Source: Thiopontia sp964344785 (GTDB lineage Bacteria; Pseudomonadota; Gammaproteobacteria; GCF-002020875). From it: a stretch of DNA of 42,071 nt. The stretch is from NCBI GenBank assembly GCA_964344785.1, contig CAYFOR010000013.1, positions 1 to 42,071 on the forward strand, in the 5' to 3' direction. The notes under the pieces are model-generated. The model did not search any database and was not told where the DNA came from. It was given only the letters and a program-made list of their open reading frames with translations. Numbering within the stretch: the first letter of the stretch is position 1; every line of letters starts with the position of its first letter. Below, piece by piece: positions 1 through 8,601 of this stretch. Position numbers and translations under genes: made by a program.

Positions 1-32
1 AAATATGTGCGAGTCAGCCGTTGAAATGACCG

Positions 33-50
33 TTTGGTGAATAAGGCGGG
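33..50 (+). repeat. 18-bp terminal inverted repeat, left copy (IS end)
   Basis: The 18 bases at this position recur exactly, in reverse orientation, at 42022-42039. Sequence outside and inside the two copies is unrelated, as expected for the two different ends of one insertion sequence that share only a terminal inverted repeat. On this side the element would lie to the left of base 50 and host sequence would begin at base 51. The family is not certain. Confidence 0.5.
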
Positions 51-203
51 TTGAAATTGAGCTGGATTCATCTGGTTCAGCAAAAAAACACTTCACATTA
101 CGAATGAAACAGGTGACAATCGCCGGTAAGAAAGAGATTCACATTGGAACTTTCTAACAAGGAAGCCAAGTTTTTTTGAAACGAGAGAGGGAGAGAAGCT
201 GTA

Positions 204-533
204 ATGGCACCAAAAACAACCGCTGTAAAAGAGGCATTTACCAAGGCACAGACCATCACGACGATTTCTGAAGAGACTGGACTGTCCAAAAAGGCCGTAT
301 CTGACGTACTGGATAGTCTGGGAATCATTATTGAACGCCACGTAAAACCACGCTCAGTTGGACGTTTTACCCTGCCTGGCCTGATGACCATCAAGCGCTA
401 CAAGAAAAAGGCCACCAAGGCACGTGAAGGCCGGAATCCGCAAACCGGTGAGACCATTACCATTCCTGCCAAACCAGCGCATAATGCCTTGAAGATTACA
501 CCCGCAAAAGGGCTGAAGGATGCCCTTCAGTAG
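204..533 (+). CDS. HU-family DNA-binding protein
   Basis: 109 residues, near the 90-110 of HU/IHF-type histone-like proteins that bind and bend DNA as dimers in the nucleoid. The N-terminal helical part carries a run of alternating K/A residues and 'ISEETGLSKKAV'. The C-terminal part contains GRNPQTGETITIPAK (about residues 77-91), the family signature at the base of the DNA-embracing arm. The arm itself reads VGRFTLPGLMTIKRYKKK, longer and more basic than in typical HU. Purine-rich GAGAGGGAGAG lies upstream of the ATG. The gene is monocistronic and converges on gltA across a shared hairpin. It could equally be called a divergent HU/IHF-like protein; the paralogue type cannot be decided. Confidence 0.85.
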   Translation: MAPKTTAVKEAFTKAQTITTISEETGLSKKAVSDVLDSLGIIIERHVKPRSVGRFTLPGLMTIKRYKKKATKAREGRNPQTGETITIPAKPAHNALKITPAKGLKDALQ

Positions 534-560
534 TTGATACAGGTTCTGTTCTTTCTGTCC

Positions 561-586
561 CAAAACCCGCTTCGGCGGGTTTTTTA
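561..586. terminator. Bidirectional rho-independent terminator
   Basis: A 6-bp perfect stem (ACCCGC / GCGGGT) closes a TTCG tetraloop at 565-580. It is followed by six T on the plus strand and preceded by AAAA, which reads as TTTT on the minus strand. It can end both the HU-like gene and gltA; the gltA stop codon lies in the T tract at 584-586. Confidence 0.85.
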
Positions 587-1888
587 TTGACGATCCGTTA
601 CCGCAACATAGGGTCTGGGGGCTGCACCGGTATAGATCTGCCGGGGACGACCGATACGTTGATCGGGATCATTCAGCATCTCATTCCACTGCGCAATCCA
701 TCCGGCAGTACGGGCCATGGCAAAGATCACGGTAAACATGTTCAGTGGTATCCCAAGCGCTCTCAGGATCAGACCTGAATAGAAATCAACATTGGGATAG
801 AGTTTGCGCTCGATAAAATAGTCGTCCTCCAACGCAATCCTCTCCAATTCCAACGCCGTTTCGAAGAGCGGCCGGTCCTTCTCAGTCAGCGACAATGTAC
901 TCAGCAGGTCATGGCAAGCCTGTCGAATGATCTTCGCACGAGGGTCGTAGTTCTTGTAGACCCGATGGCCAAACCCCATCAAGCGGAACGGATCTTCCTT
1001 TGATTTGGCACGTTCCACATAGTGACCGATTGCACTTTTATCACCGATCTCCTCCAGCATATAGATCACGGCCTCATTGGCGCCACCATGTGCCGGCCCC
1101 CAGAGTGAGGCGATACCAGCAGCAATGGAGGCGAACGGGTTGGTGCCGGAGCTGCCGGCCAGGCGGACTGTCGATGTACTGGCATTCTGCTCATGATCTG
1201 CATGAAGAATAAAGATCAGGTCCATTGCCCTGGCAGCCACCGGGTCTACCTCATATTGATAGCTGGGCATCGAAAACATCATATATAGGAAATTTTCGGA
1301 GTAACTGAGCCGATTGTCCGGATAGATAAAGGGCTGCCCCAGCGAAAACTTGTAACTATAGGCAGCAATGGTGGGCATCTTCGCAATCAACCGATGTGCC
1401 GAGATCGTACGGTGTGTCGGGTTTCGTATATCAATTGAATCATGATAGAAGGCCGATAGCGCACCCACCACTCCCAATGTGACTGCCATCGGATGGGCAT
1501 CGTAGCGCATTCCTTCATAAAAGCGACGAATCGCCTCGTTGACCATGGTGTGTTCTTTGATCGTCTGAACGAATTGATCCAGTTGCTGCTGACTCGGCAA
1601 TTCACCATCCAGCAGCAGATAGCAACACTCCAGATAACTGCTCTTCTCTGCCAACTCCTCTATCGAATAGCCACGATAGTAGAGTTCACCCTTGTCCCCA
1701 TCAATATAGGTGATCGCACTCTTGCAACTCGCGGTTGACATATAACCGGGGTCGTAGGTAAAGAAGCCTGTCTGTTGATACAGCCCACGCACATCAACAA
1801 CATCCGGCCCATAGCTCCCCTCCAGAACCGGAAGCGTCACCTCCAGATCCGAATCCGATGAATGCAACAATATCTGCTTGTCCCCCAT
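584..1888 (-). CDS. gltA: Citrate synthase (type II, hexameric)
   Basis: Condenses oxaloacetate and acetyl-CoA to citrate, the entry step of the TCA cycle, in the cytosol. The 434-residue product has the usual length of the NADH-sensitive gammaproteobacterial type. The substrate histidine lies in AHGGANEAV, the second catalytic histidine in GFGHRVYKNYDPRA and the catalytic aspartate in YPNVDFYSG. Two in-frame ATGs lie six bases apart (1894 and 1888). The AGGAGG ribosome site at 1895-1900 touches the first ATG and is 6 nt from the second, so the start is placed at 1888. Divergent from the membrane-protein gene at 2006. Confidence 0.96.
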   Translation of the reverse strand: MGDKQILLHSSDSDLEVTLPVLEGSYGPDVVDVRGLYQQTGFFTYDPGYMSTASCKSAITYIDGDKGELYYRGYSIEELAEKSSYLECCYLLLDGELPSQQQLDQFVQTIKEHTMVNEAIRRFYEGMRYDAHPMAVTLGVVGALSAFYHDSIDIRNPTHRTISAHRLIAKMPTIAAYSYKFSLGQPFIYPDNRLSYSENFLYMMFSMPSYQYEVDPVAARAMDLIFILHADHEQNASTSTVRLAGSSGTNPFASIAAGIASLWGPAHGGANEAVIYMLEEIGDKSAIGHYVERAKSKEDPFRLMGFGHRVYKNYDPRAKIIRQACHDLLSTLSLTEKDRPLFETALELERIALEDDYFIERKLYPNVDFYSGLILRALGIPLNMFTVIFAMARTAGWIAQWNEMLNDPDQRIGRPRQIYTGAAPRPYVAVTDRQ

Positions 1889-1894
1889 ATCCAT

Positions 1895-1900
1895 CCTCCT
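1895..1900 (-). promoter_or_regulatory. Ribosome binding site deciding the gltA start
   Basis: A perfect AGGAGG on the minus strand. It has no spacing to the ATG at 1894 and a normal 6-nt spacing to the ATG at 1888, which favours the downstream start. Confidence 0.8.
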
Positions 1901-2005
1901 GTATGGTTCCCTCTCTAATTACCCACCACTATGTGTTTTACCATATATCTGGATAAATTCAATCAATCATGCATCAATCCAGATTAATCGAGGACTGATG
2001 TCATC

Positions 2006-2590
2006 ATGGAGCGGTTTCTATTCGTCTACAGTTGGCTGAGTGCGCTGACCGATGGACGCTTTTTCAGGTTTGTCTTCTCTAACCTGCTACGCATCAGTGC
2101 GATACTGCTGACAATCTACCTGCTCGGAGATACCATCGAAAATGTCATGCAGATGGCGGCAAGTGCAGACCAACTCTCTCTGCCGCCCCTCTTCGTTCAG
2201 TTCCTGTTGATACTCAGCGGGTACGCCGTGATCCACCTGCTGATGCTGCGCTCAGAGGAGATCCGGACACTGCATGATCCCCGTTATGCGCTCTCCGAGG
2301 TCGTCATGGTTCTCAGCAGACTGAGCGGCGAACTACTTTTCGTCACCATCATCACAACCACCCTGATCCTGCTGCTGCAGCAACTGACACCAGGGGGTGA
2401 TTATCAGCTGCTTCCCCAGCTACAGACACAGTTCACCCCCTGGATCAGTGAGCATTCCGTATTCATGGTTGCCGCATCGGGGTTGGTCATGGCCCTTGCA
2501 GGGTTGGTACTCGGCTATCTATGCAGTGAGATTCTGGAGATGGTCTTGCGCATTGCACGCAGTGCCGACCAGCAACTCCCGTTGCTATGA
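2006..2590 (+). CDS. Uncharacterised four-helix membrane protein
   Basis: 194 residues, family not recognised. Four hydrophobic segments are visible at about residues 26-45, 60-82, 106-127 and 151-175, so it is an inner-membrane protein. No catalytic motif is apparent. A GAGGA stretch lies about 11 nt upstream of the ATG. The gene diverges from gltA and converges on dnaQ, with 10 nt between stop codons. Its position beside gltA does not by itself indicate a role; a membrane anchor or small transporter subunit are both possible. Confidence 0.75.
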   Translation: MERFLFVYSWLSALTDGRFFRFVFSNLLRISAILLTIYLLGDTIENVMQMAASADQLSLPPLFVQFLLILSGYAVIHLLMLRSEEIRTLHDPRYALSEVVMVLSRLSGELLFVTIITTTLILLLQQLTPGGDYQLLPQLQTQFTPWISEHSVFMVAASGLVMALAGLVLGYLCSEILEMVLRIARSADQQLPLL

Positions 2591-2600
2591 TCAGAGTCCA

Positions 2601-3281
2601 TCACCAAATCTGCCTGCTACCGATCTTCTCCAGATAGTCCTGATGTGCCTGCAGATCATCGCTGCTGGCCTTGATTACCCGTAACTTCGGGCGGTCCGTG
2701 GAAATCCTCTCAATCGGTTCCACCCCACCGAATTCTGCTGTACCATCCAGATCCAGACCGGTCTGCCCGCCTGTCATGGCCAGATAGACTTCGGCCAGAA
2801 TCTCGGAGTCAAGTAGCGCACCATGCAATACACGCTGGGAGTTGTCGATCTCCAGCCGACGACACAGCGCATCCAGATTATTTTTCTGCCCCGGATACTG
2901 CTTGCGCGCAAGCTGCAGGCTATCGGTGATGGTACAGATAGTCTCCAGTTGAGGAATATCACGCGTCAGCTGAGAGAACTCATGGTTGATGAAGCCCACA
3001 TCAAAGGGAGCATTATGAATGATCAACTCGGCACCACGCACATAGTCGATAAAGTCATCCACAATATCCTCAAAGAGAGGCTTGTCTTCCAGCATCTCGT
3101 TGGTGATCCCGTGGACCTCGATCGCTCCGTTATCGATCTTGCGATCCGGCTTGATATATTGGTGGTAGTGATTTCGAGTCAGGCGGCGATTGACCATCTC
3201 GACACAGCCAATCTCGATGATCCGGTGCCCTTGCTTGGGCTCCAGGCCGGTCGTCTCGGTATCCAGAACCACCTGTCTCAT
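2601..3281 (-). CDS. dnaQ: DNA polymerase III epsilon subunit (3'-5' exonuclease)
   Basis: Proofreading subunit of the replicative polymerase core. The 226-residue protein starts with the DEDDh-type Exo I motif VLDTETTGLE (D7, E9). Exo II is in HNAPFDVGF and the Exo III histidine/aspartate in HGALLDSEILAEVYL. A short C-terminal tail after residue 180 would contact the alpha subunit. The start overlaps the rnhA stop by 4 nt (ATGA), so the genes are translationally coupled. The rnhA-dnaQ pair is well known in gammaproteobacteria, where the two are often divergent; here they run in the same direction. Confidence 0.95.
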   Translation of the reverse strand: MRQVVLDTETTGLEPKQGHRIIEIGCVEMVNRRLTRNHYHQYIKPDRKIDNGAIEVHGITNEMLEDKPLFEDIVDDFIDYVRGAELIIHNAPFDVGFINHEFSQLTRDIPQLETICTITDSLQLARKQYPGQKNNLDALCRRLEIDNSQRVLHGALLDSEILAEVYLAMTGGQTGLDLDGTAEFGGVEPIERISTDRPKLRVIKASSDDLQAHQDYLEKIGSRQIW

Positions 3282-3736
3282 GATGCTACCTGCTCCATCT
3301 CATCCATGCCCCGGTTCGCAAGCTGATCGGCCATCTCATTCTCCCTGTGACCACTATGCCCCTTGATCCAGCCCCACTCGATATCAAACTGTACAACCAA
3401 TTGGTCCAACTGCTGCCAGAGATCGGCATTCTTGACCGGTTTCTTGGCGGCTGTCTTCCAGCCATTGCGCTTCCAGTTGTGAATCCACTGAGTGATACCA
3501 TCCTTCACGTACTTGGAGTCCGTTGTGATACGCAAGGGCACCGGTCGCCGGATCGCCTCCAGAGCACGGATAACCGCCGTCAGCTCCATCCGGTTGTTGG
3601 TGGTCTCTTGCTCGCCTCCATACAGCTCCTTCTCTGTTGAACCATGGCGAAGCAGAGCGCCCCATCCCCCGATACCAGGGTTCCCTCGGCATCCGCCATC
3701 GGTAAAGATTTCGGTTCTCTGTACAGCCGTATTCAT
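3278..3736 (-). CDS. rnhA: Ribonuclease HI
   Basis: Cleaves the RNA strand of RNA-DNA hybrids (primer removal, R-loop control). 152 residues, close to the 155 of E. coli. The acidic metal site is intact: D13 in FTDGGCRGNPG, E51 in RMELTAV, D73 in TTDSKYV, and the last Asp in NEMADQLA. The handle region is basic (HNWKRNGWKTAAKKPVKN). The start overlaps the upstream methyltransferase stop by 4 nt and the stop overlaps the dnaQ start by 4 nt, giving a tight three-gene operon. Confidence 0.96.
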   Translation of the reverse strand: MNTAVQRTEIFTDGGCRGNPGIGGWGALLRHGSTEKELYGGEQETTNNRMELTAVIRALEAIRRPVPLRITTDSKYVKDGITQWIHNWKRNGWKTAAKKPVKNADLWQQLDQLVVQFDIEWGWIKGHSGHRENEMADQLANRGMDEMEQVAS

Positions 3737-4395
3737 ACTGGATCACACTGTTCTCGATTAACCAGGTTGCCTGCAATGGCGGCCCGTTCCTTCCACTGCA
3801 TCCGAACCGGACTCAGCGGTGCCACCCGTCGCTTGGCAACCACCTGATAGGCACCACAAACCACTCTGGATCTGCGCCAGTTCCAGCTTAACCATGGCTG
3901 ATGACGCACCGTCCTGGTTTCATAGCCAAGCAGTGCCAACCACTCCACCACCTTGCCAGACGACAGATACCCCCCCGCTGGCAGACGCCTTCCCAGATTA
4001 AACAGACTCCAGGGAGAAAAACCGTAAATGACAACCGTTCCATCTTCGGCCAGCACCCTCGTCACCTCTCTTAATAGCTGATGTGGATCGGATGAGAACT
4101 CAAGTACATGCGGGAGGATCACCACGGAAAGGGATTCCATGGCAATCGGCAGCGCCACATCGGTTCCCTCCAGCACCGCCCAGCTCTGCTCCTTGGTACA
4201 GCCAATGGACATCACAAAACGGTGATGAATCTCAACCGCCTGGTCTGCCAGGTTCTCCTTGACCATACCCACCTGCATCAGATGCATTCCATAGAGCCGC
4301 TTGAGCACCTCGCCGTTCCATTCACGAATCTGTTGAAGGATGACAGCTCCCGTTGATGTGGAAAACCAGCGTTGGATCGGTTGTTCAAACTGCAT
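3733..4395 (-). CDS. YafS-like class I SAM-dependent methyltransferase
   Basis: About 220 residues. The core shows VVILPHVLEFSSDPHQLLREVTRVLAEDGTVVIYGFSPWS, typical post-motif II/III sequence of Methyltransf_11 proteins. The usual glycine-rich SAM motif I is degenerate (VMSIGCTKEQS), as in YafS proteins. The gene next to rnhA in E. coli is yafS, so position supports the call; substrate is unknown. A longer start at 4443 would overlap the divergent mltD gene by 28 nt, so the ATG at 4395 is preferred. First gene of the operon with rnhA and dnaQ. The gloB gene often found beside it is absent. Confidence 0.82.
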   Translation of the reverse strand: MQFEQPIQRWFSTSTGAVILQQIREWNGEVLKRLYGMHLMQVGMVKENLADQAVEIHHRFVMSIGCTKEQSWAVLEGTDVALPIAMESLSVVILPHVLEFSSDPHQLLREVTRVLAEDGTVVIYGFSPWSLFNLGRRLPAGGYLSSGKVVEWLALLGYETRTVRHQPWLSWNWRRSRVVCGAYQVVAKRRVAPLSPVRMQWKERAAIAGNLVNREQCDPV

Positions 4396-4415
4396 CAGGT
4401 TATAATAACTGATCC

Positions 4416-5966
4416 ATGAAGATGACTGCGAAAGAACTACCACTCAGCACTTGGGCACCACTTCTGCTCTGGCTGCTTTTCTCTCTACCCACCACGGCCA
4501 CCGCTGCACCTACAGATGACGCTATCTGGAAAGAGCTGATCTCCGGCTTCTCCATTGAGGCACGCAAGGACCCCAAACTGATCCCTCATGTCCTCTGGTA
4601 CAAGAAGAATACCGACTACCTTGATCGGGTGCTGGAGCGTTCACGCCCCTATCTCTACCACATCATCCAGAAGATAAAGAAGCGGAAGCTGCCGATGGAG
4701 TTGGCACTGATGCCTGCGGTTGAAAGTGCCTTTCGAGCCTACGCCTACTCGCCCGGCAGTGCTGCCGGGCTGTGGCAATTCATCCCGTCCACCGCCAAGA
4801 TCTATGGGCTTGAACAGAACTGGTGGATCGATGAACGTCGTTCGCTGTTTGCCTCCACCGACGCCGCACTCTATTTTCTGAAGGATATGTCCAGAGAGTT
4901 CAAGGGAGACTGGGTACTGGCACTCTCCTCCTACAACGCCGGGGCCGGCAATGTCCGCAAGGCGCTACGCCGTTACCACGAAAAGTCAGCCAAAAGGAAA
5001 AAGAAGAGTGGAAAAAAAGTGGGCAAACCCACCTTCTGGGATCTTGATCTTCCCAAGGAGACTCAAGGCTATGTCCCACGAATTCTTGCACTGGCGCGCT
5101 TCATCGAGCAGGCAGACAAGTACCACTACAAACTCCCCAATATTGAGAACAAGCCTGTAACCAAACTCGTCAGTACCGGAAAACGTCAGATCGATCTTGC
5201 AGTAGCTGCCGAGCTGGCCAATGTCTCCCTGGAGACCATCTACGAGCTGAATGCCGGGTTGAACCAGTGGGCCACACCGCCTGATGGCCCTCACCAACTA
5301 TTGCTGCCCATGGCGCATGCCGAGCAATTCAGCAAAAACCTGGAGCTGGCTCCTGCACCATTGATTGAATGGCGCAGGCACAAGGTGAAGCGTGGAGAGA
5401 CCATGAGTCAGATTGCCCTGCGCTACAGCACCACAGCCGGGATGATCCGCAAGCAGAACCGGATGAAGGATAACCGCTTACGTGCCGGAGAGGAGATCAC
5501 CATCCCAATTACCCGTATGCCGATGGAGCGCTACACATTGACCGCCAGTGCACGACTGGAAAGACTGCAGAACCGAAAACGGAGAGGAACCCGTTTTGAG
5601 CACACCGTTGCCGGAGGCGAAACCCTGTGGGATATCGCTAGAAAACACGGCACCACCACCCAACAGTTGGCCCGATGGAATGGCATGGCACCAGGCGACC
5701 TGTTACCCAAGGGGAAAAAATTGGTCATCTGGGTGCGTGAGCGGCCCATGCCAGAGCTGAAGTCGCGACCAGACTTTGCCACCAAGATGGCCACACAGAC
5801 CATCTACTATACCGTGAGGCCCAACGATACCTTGAGTGAGATTGCAGAGAAGTTCCATACCTCTGCCAGGGCCATTCGACGACAAAACCAACTCAAACGT
5901 GGTGCCATCATCAAACCGGGGGAGACACTGGCCATCCGTTTAGATGCCACCAAAGCAACTCAATAG
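4416..5966 (+). CDS. mltD: Membrane-bound lytic murein transglycosylase D with three LysM domains
   Basis: Cleaves peptidoglycan between MurNAc and GlcNAc to give 1,6-anhydro products. Residues 1-32 are a signal sequence ending at TATAAPT without a clear lipobox cysteine. The SLT domain (about 85-210) holds the catalytic Glu103 in MPAVESAFRAYAYSPGSAAG and the motif GLWQFIPSTAKIYGL. Three LysM repeats begin near residues 322, 396 and 465; E. coli MltD has two. A KRKKKSGKKVGK basic insert sits in the SLT domain. TATAAT at 4401-4406 ends only nine bases before the ATG and has no convincing -35. psd follows after 3 nt. Confidence 0.92.
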   Translation: MKMTAKELPLSTWAPLLLWLLFSLPTTATAAPTDDAIWKELISGFSIEARKDPKLIPHVLWYKKNTDYLDRVLERSRPYLYHIIQKIKKRKLPMELALMPAVESAFRAYAYSPGSAAGLWQFIPSTAKIYGLEQNWWIDERRSLFASTDAALYFLKDMSREFKGDWVLALSSYNAGAGNVRKALRRYHEKSAKRKKKSGKKVGKPTFWDLDLPKETQGYVPRILALARFIEQADKYHYKLPNIENKPVTKLVSTGKRQIDLAVAAELANVSLETIYELNAGLNQWATPPDGPHQLLLPMAHAEQFSKNLELAPAPLIEWRRHKVKRGETMSQIALRYSTTAGMIRKQNRMKDNRLRAGEEITIPITRMPMERYTLTASARLERLQNRKRRGTRFEHTVAGGETLWDIARKHGTTTQQLARWNGMAPGDLLPKGKKLVIWVRERPMPELKSRPDFATKMATQTIYYTVRPNDTLSEIAEKFHTSARAIRRQNQLKRGAIIKPGETLAIRLDATKATQ

Positions 5967-5969
5967 ACC

Positions 5970-6842
5970 ATGCACAGAGTATTTCAAGCAATTCTGGACG
6001 CAGTACTACTGCTGCCTATCTCCCTGCTCCCACACCACTGGCTCTCCCGTCAGGTTCATGCCTTCACTCGCTCGGCCTTTTCCAGCAGGTTGATTCGTCC
6101 ATTCTGCCGGTACCTCAATATCGATCTGTCCCTTGCCGTTGAGCCTGATCCCAGCCACTACCCGACCTTCAACCAGTTTTTCACCCGTGCACTCAAGCCG
6201 GAAGTGCGCCCCGTCGACAGTGATCCAACCGTACTCGTCAGCCCTGTGGATGGTCGAACCAGTCAATACGGGACCATCTGTATCGACACCCTGTTTCAGG
6301 CCAAGGGAAAGCAGTTCAGCCTGAACGCACTGCTTGGAGGGCTGGAGACCCGCGCCACCCCATTTATCGATGGCATGTTTTCCACCATCTACCTCTCTCC
6401 CAGAGACTACCACCGGATTCATATGCCCATCGAGGGGACACTCAGGGAGATGATCTATATTCCCGGACGGCTCTATCCGGTCAACACCCCTTCTACCCGC
6501 ACCGTACCTGGGCTGTTTTCCAGAAACGAGAGAGTGGTGGCACTGTTTGATACACCCGCCGGACCGATGGCCCTGGTACTGGTTGGTGCACTATTTGTCG
6601 GCAGCATTGAAACCGTCTGGGCCGGCGAGATCACACCACCACAAAAAGGCTTTGTTCACTGCTGGCACTATCGTGATGATGAGCAACCCATCCGGCTGGA
6701 AAAGGGGGAAGAGATGGGGCGGTTCAATATGGGTTCAACCGTGATCATGCTGTTTGGAAAAGATCAGATCGATCTCGATATCTCGATGTCCCAATCGTCT
6801 CCACTGCAGATGGGCGCCCCAATAGGATCAGTGCACACCTGA
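5970..6842 (+). CDS. psd: Phosphatidylserine decarboxylase proenzyme
   Basis: Makes phosphatidylethanolamine from phosphatidylserine at the inner membrane. 290 residues, somewhat shorter than E. coli Psd (322). The self-cleavage motif normally LGST reads MGST; Ser256 would become the pyruvoyl group of the alpha chain, close to Ser254 of E. coli. Other family blocks: FNQFFTRALKPEVRP, VSPVDGR and LSPRDYHRIHMP (processing His). The Leu-to-Met change in the motif is conservative. It lies 3 nt behind mltD and is probably cotranscribed. Confidence 0.95.
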   Translation: MHRVFQAILDAVLLLPISLLPHHWLSRQVHAFTRSAFSSRLIRPFCRYLNIDLSLAVEPDPSHYPTFNQFFTRALKPEVRPVDSDPTVLVSPVDGRTSQYGTICIDTLFQAKGKQFSLNALLGGLETRATPFIDGMFSTIYLSPRDYHRIHMPIEGTLREMIYIPGRLYPVNTPSTRTVPGLFSRNERVVALFDTPAGPMALVLVGALFVGSIETVWAGEITPPQKGFVHCWHYRDDEQPIRLEKGEEMGRFNMGSTVIMLFGKDQIDLDISMSQSSPLQMGAPIGSVHT

Positions 6843-7034
6843 ACAGACGATGTAATTTCCGGTAACACCACCTTGCTCGGATAGATCATATTCGTCACTC
6901 ATGCAAATCAGTCGACCCACCCTCTGGATCTGGGGTGGACAACCGATTGCAGAAATTACAAAAGCACTCTTTCAAGAATATCCCACACAAGAAAACATAC
7001 AAAACAGTATGTTGATAGAAATATCGAATGTTAT
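6843..7034. other. Intergenic stretch without recognisable features
   Basis: AT-richer than the flanking genes. No ORF with coding character, RNA gene or clear terminator was seen; it continues into the decayed membrane-protein ORF. Confidence 0.5.
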
Positions 7035-7569
7035 TCAGTAGGAAATAAAACCTGTAATATGCAGGGCGACAATGGCCCATGAAATTGAAACTGCAACGAA
7101 CTGAATCTTTTCCTGAACATCATCTCCACCATATGAGATGGCTTCTCCAACGCCTCGCTTGATCATACTACCTCTCCAGTAAATGCAACAATCCATGTTG
7201 GCCTTGTTAGTATTGTCCGCCGCGATCTGCGACCTCATTATTATCGGCAGCGTTAGACGAACGGCTAACGTAACTAGTGTGGAAAGAATGACGGTAACCG
7301 GTACGTATCGGACAAGCCTTCGCAAAGAGAACGGATTGAGAATATTAACTAGGCAAAATATACCAATCATCCGAACGATCGACACGATCATTGGGGTAAT
7401 CCACAACGGACAGCGGCAACCTGAATCATCAATAATCTTCTCTTCAGTTGCCTCAGAATCTATTCACAACTTTATCCACAGCCTCTGTGATATACGTTGA
7501 AACGGCTATCCAAATGGATGCATTGAAAAAACAGCAAGGAACGAAGTCAGAAATACCTTGTAACCTCAT
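7035..7569 (-). pseudogene. Frameshifted small membrane-protein gene (candidate)
   Basis: Two overlapping minus-strand reading frames look like one broken gene. The first runs from the ATG at 7569 to a TGA at 7453-7455 and reads MRLQGISDFVPCC..., ending ...ITEAVDKVVNRF. The second opens after a TGA at 7464-7466, reads IDSEATEEKIIDDSGC..., and continues to 7035 through three hydrophobic segments (MIVSIVRMIGIFCLV, VTVILSTLVTLAV, FVAVSISWAIVALHI). A one-base change near 7455-7464 would join ...VDKVVNR to DSEATEEK. No ribosome site or family was recognised. A small intact ORF starting at 7391 is the alternative. Confidence 0.4.
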
Positions 7570-7938
7570 GTTTATGGAAATGGAGAACAATAACCTCAAG
7601 TGCTTCCTTAAAATCAAATAAGACATTGATTTGCGGAAACCACTAATAAGGAAAATTATATTTCAAGATGTTTCCAGAAAATATATCCACAGTTTTGTGG
7701 TGGAACATACCGACAGACAGTGACCATTTATCCTTTCATGAGCAGGCATGGATACTTCACCATATTGTCATACCAACAGCAGGAACTGCCATTTCAGTAC
7801 AACCAAGAGGTACAGTGCTCTGGATCAACGGGTATCTAACCTAATACATCATCACAGACAATGCGGATTGGCATCATGCCCAGCCACAGAGGTAGACATC
7901 CTCCACTCAAAGTAGGACGGCTCTTGAGACAAGGCGTG
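7570..7938. other. Gene-poor stretch
   Basis: 369 bases of AT-rich sequence between the broken membrane-protein ORF and the small helical protein. No convincing coding frame, hairpin-plus-T-run or repeat was seen. Confidence 0.5.
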
Positions 7939-8166
7939 TTAGATAGAACGCACTCTATGCATCGCCGCCTCAATCTGATCAGCCTGCTTGAGGTATTTTT
8001 TCTTTACATCCGGTATTGATCTGATTCGACTCAAATAGGTCAATGCCTCATCAAATTGACCATCCAGTGCCTTGGCGGTAGCGGCACTCAAGCAGTTGGC
8101 TACCGTATTCGCCTGCTTACACTTTTCACAGAGCCTCTTGATTCCCTCTTTATCGAGTTTCCTCAT
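7939..8166 (-). CDS. Small helical protein, possibly TPR-like
   Basis: 75 residues from the ATG at 8166; a longer start at 8256 would add 30 residues of weaker coding character. GGGGG lies about 9 nt upstream of the 8166 ATG and supports this start. The sequence has two cysteines in CEKCKQ and an AATAKALDGQFDEALTYLSRI helical pair that resembles a single tetratricopeptide unit. Family not recognised and no neighbours suggest a role. Could be a remnant of a longer gene. Confidence 0.5.
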   Translation of the reverse strand: MRKLDKEGIKRLCEKCKQANTVANCLSAATAKALDGQFDEALTYLSRIRSIPDVKKKYLKQADQIEAAMHRVRSI

Positions 8167-8404
8167 ACCTCTAATCCCCCCGGATTTCAGCCATATTGAT
8201 TTAGCGTTGTATAACTGATCATATCGGTTGTTGCTCGATATCACCATAAAAAACATGGGAAAACTCCACTGATAGTCTGCCCTGCAAGATGGAAAACAAG
8301 ATAACTGTTAAGCAGGCACGCGCTTCGCGCGCACCTGATTAACGGATCGGAGCTAAGTAAACTTGAGTGGTTGACGGCGCACGCGAAGGAGTTATTGTCA
8401 AATC

Positions 8405-8571
8405 TGAACCGCCCCGGGTTTACCGGAGACTCAATTTCTTGAGAGGATAAAGAAATGAGTACAGAGAAAGAGAGATCACCTCGTTACTCGCAAGAGGTTC
8501 AAGAACGGGCCATTCGCCTTGTCAAAGAGCAGCTCAATGAGCATGAGTCGGAACGGGCGACCATCCGCTCG
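8405..8571 (+). mobile_element. 5' relic of an IS3-family element
   Basis: The stretch begins with TGAACCGCCCCGGGTTTACC, a typical IS3-family terminal repeat starting with TG. It runs through a leader with GAGAGG at 8441-8446 into the first 39 codons of an orfA. It ends exactly where the terminus of a second IS3 element begins (8572). The rest of this older element is absent from the other side of the insertion, so it was already a fragment or was lost afterwards. Confidence 0.8.
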
Positions 8572-8574
8572 TGA
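8455..8574 (+). pseudogene. Truncated IS3-family orfA (transposase subunit A)
   Basis: Thirty-nine residues, MSTEKERSPRYSQEVQERAI... ending in ...ESERATIRS, match the beginning of the helix-turn-helix orfA of an IS3-group element. The stop TGA at 8572-8574 is supplied by the first bases of the neighbouring IS3 element, so the frame is cut by insertion. Not functional. Confidence 0.8.
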
Positions 8575-8598
8575 CGTGGTCAACCAAAACTGCACACC
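8572..8598. repeat. IS3 element terminal inverted repeat (orfB side)
   Basis: Read on the plus strand it begins TGACGTGGTC and pairs with the reverse complement of 9806-9832 at 22 of 27 positions. It defines the outer end of the element and supplies the stop codon of the truncated older orfA. Confidence 0.75.
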
Positions 8599-8601
8599 GA
8601 G

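Noticed and set aside
4401..4406. TATAAT as the mltD promoter
   Set aside because: No -35 box at a usable distance; noted only as a possible short-leader promoter.
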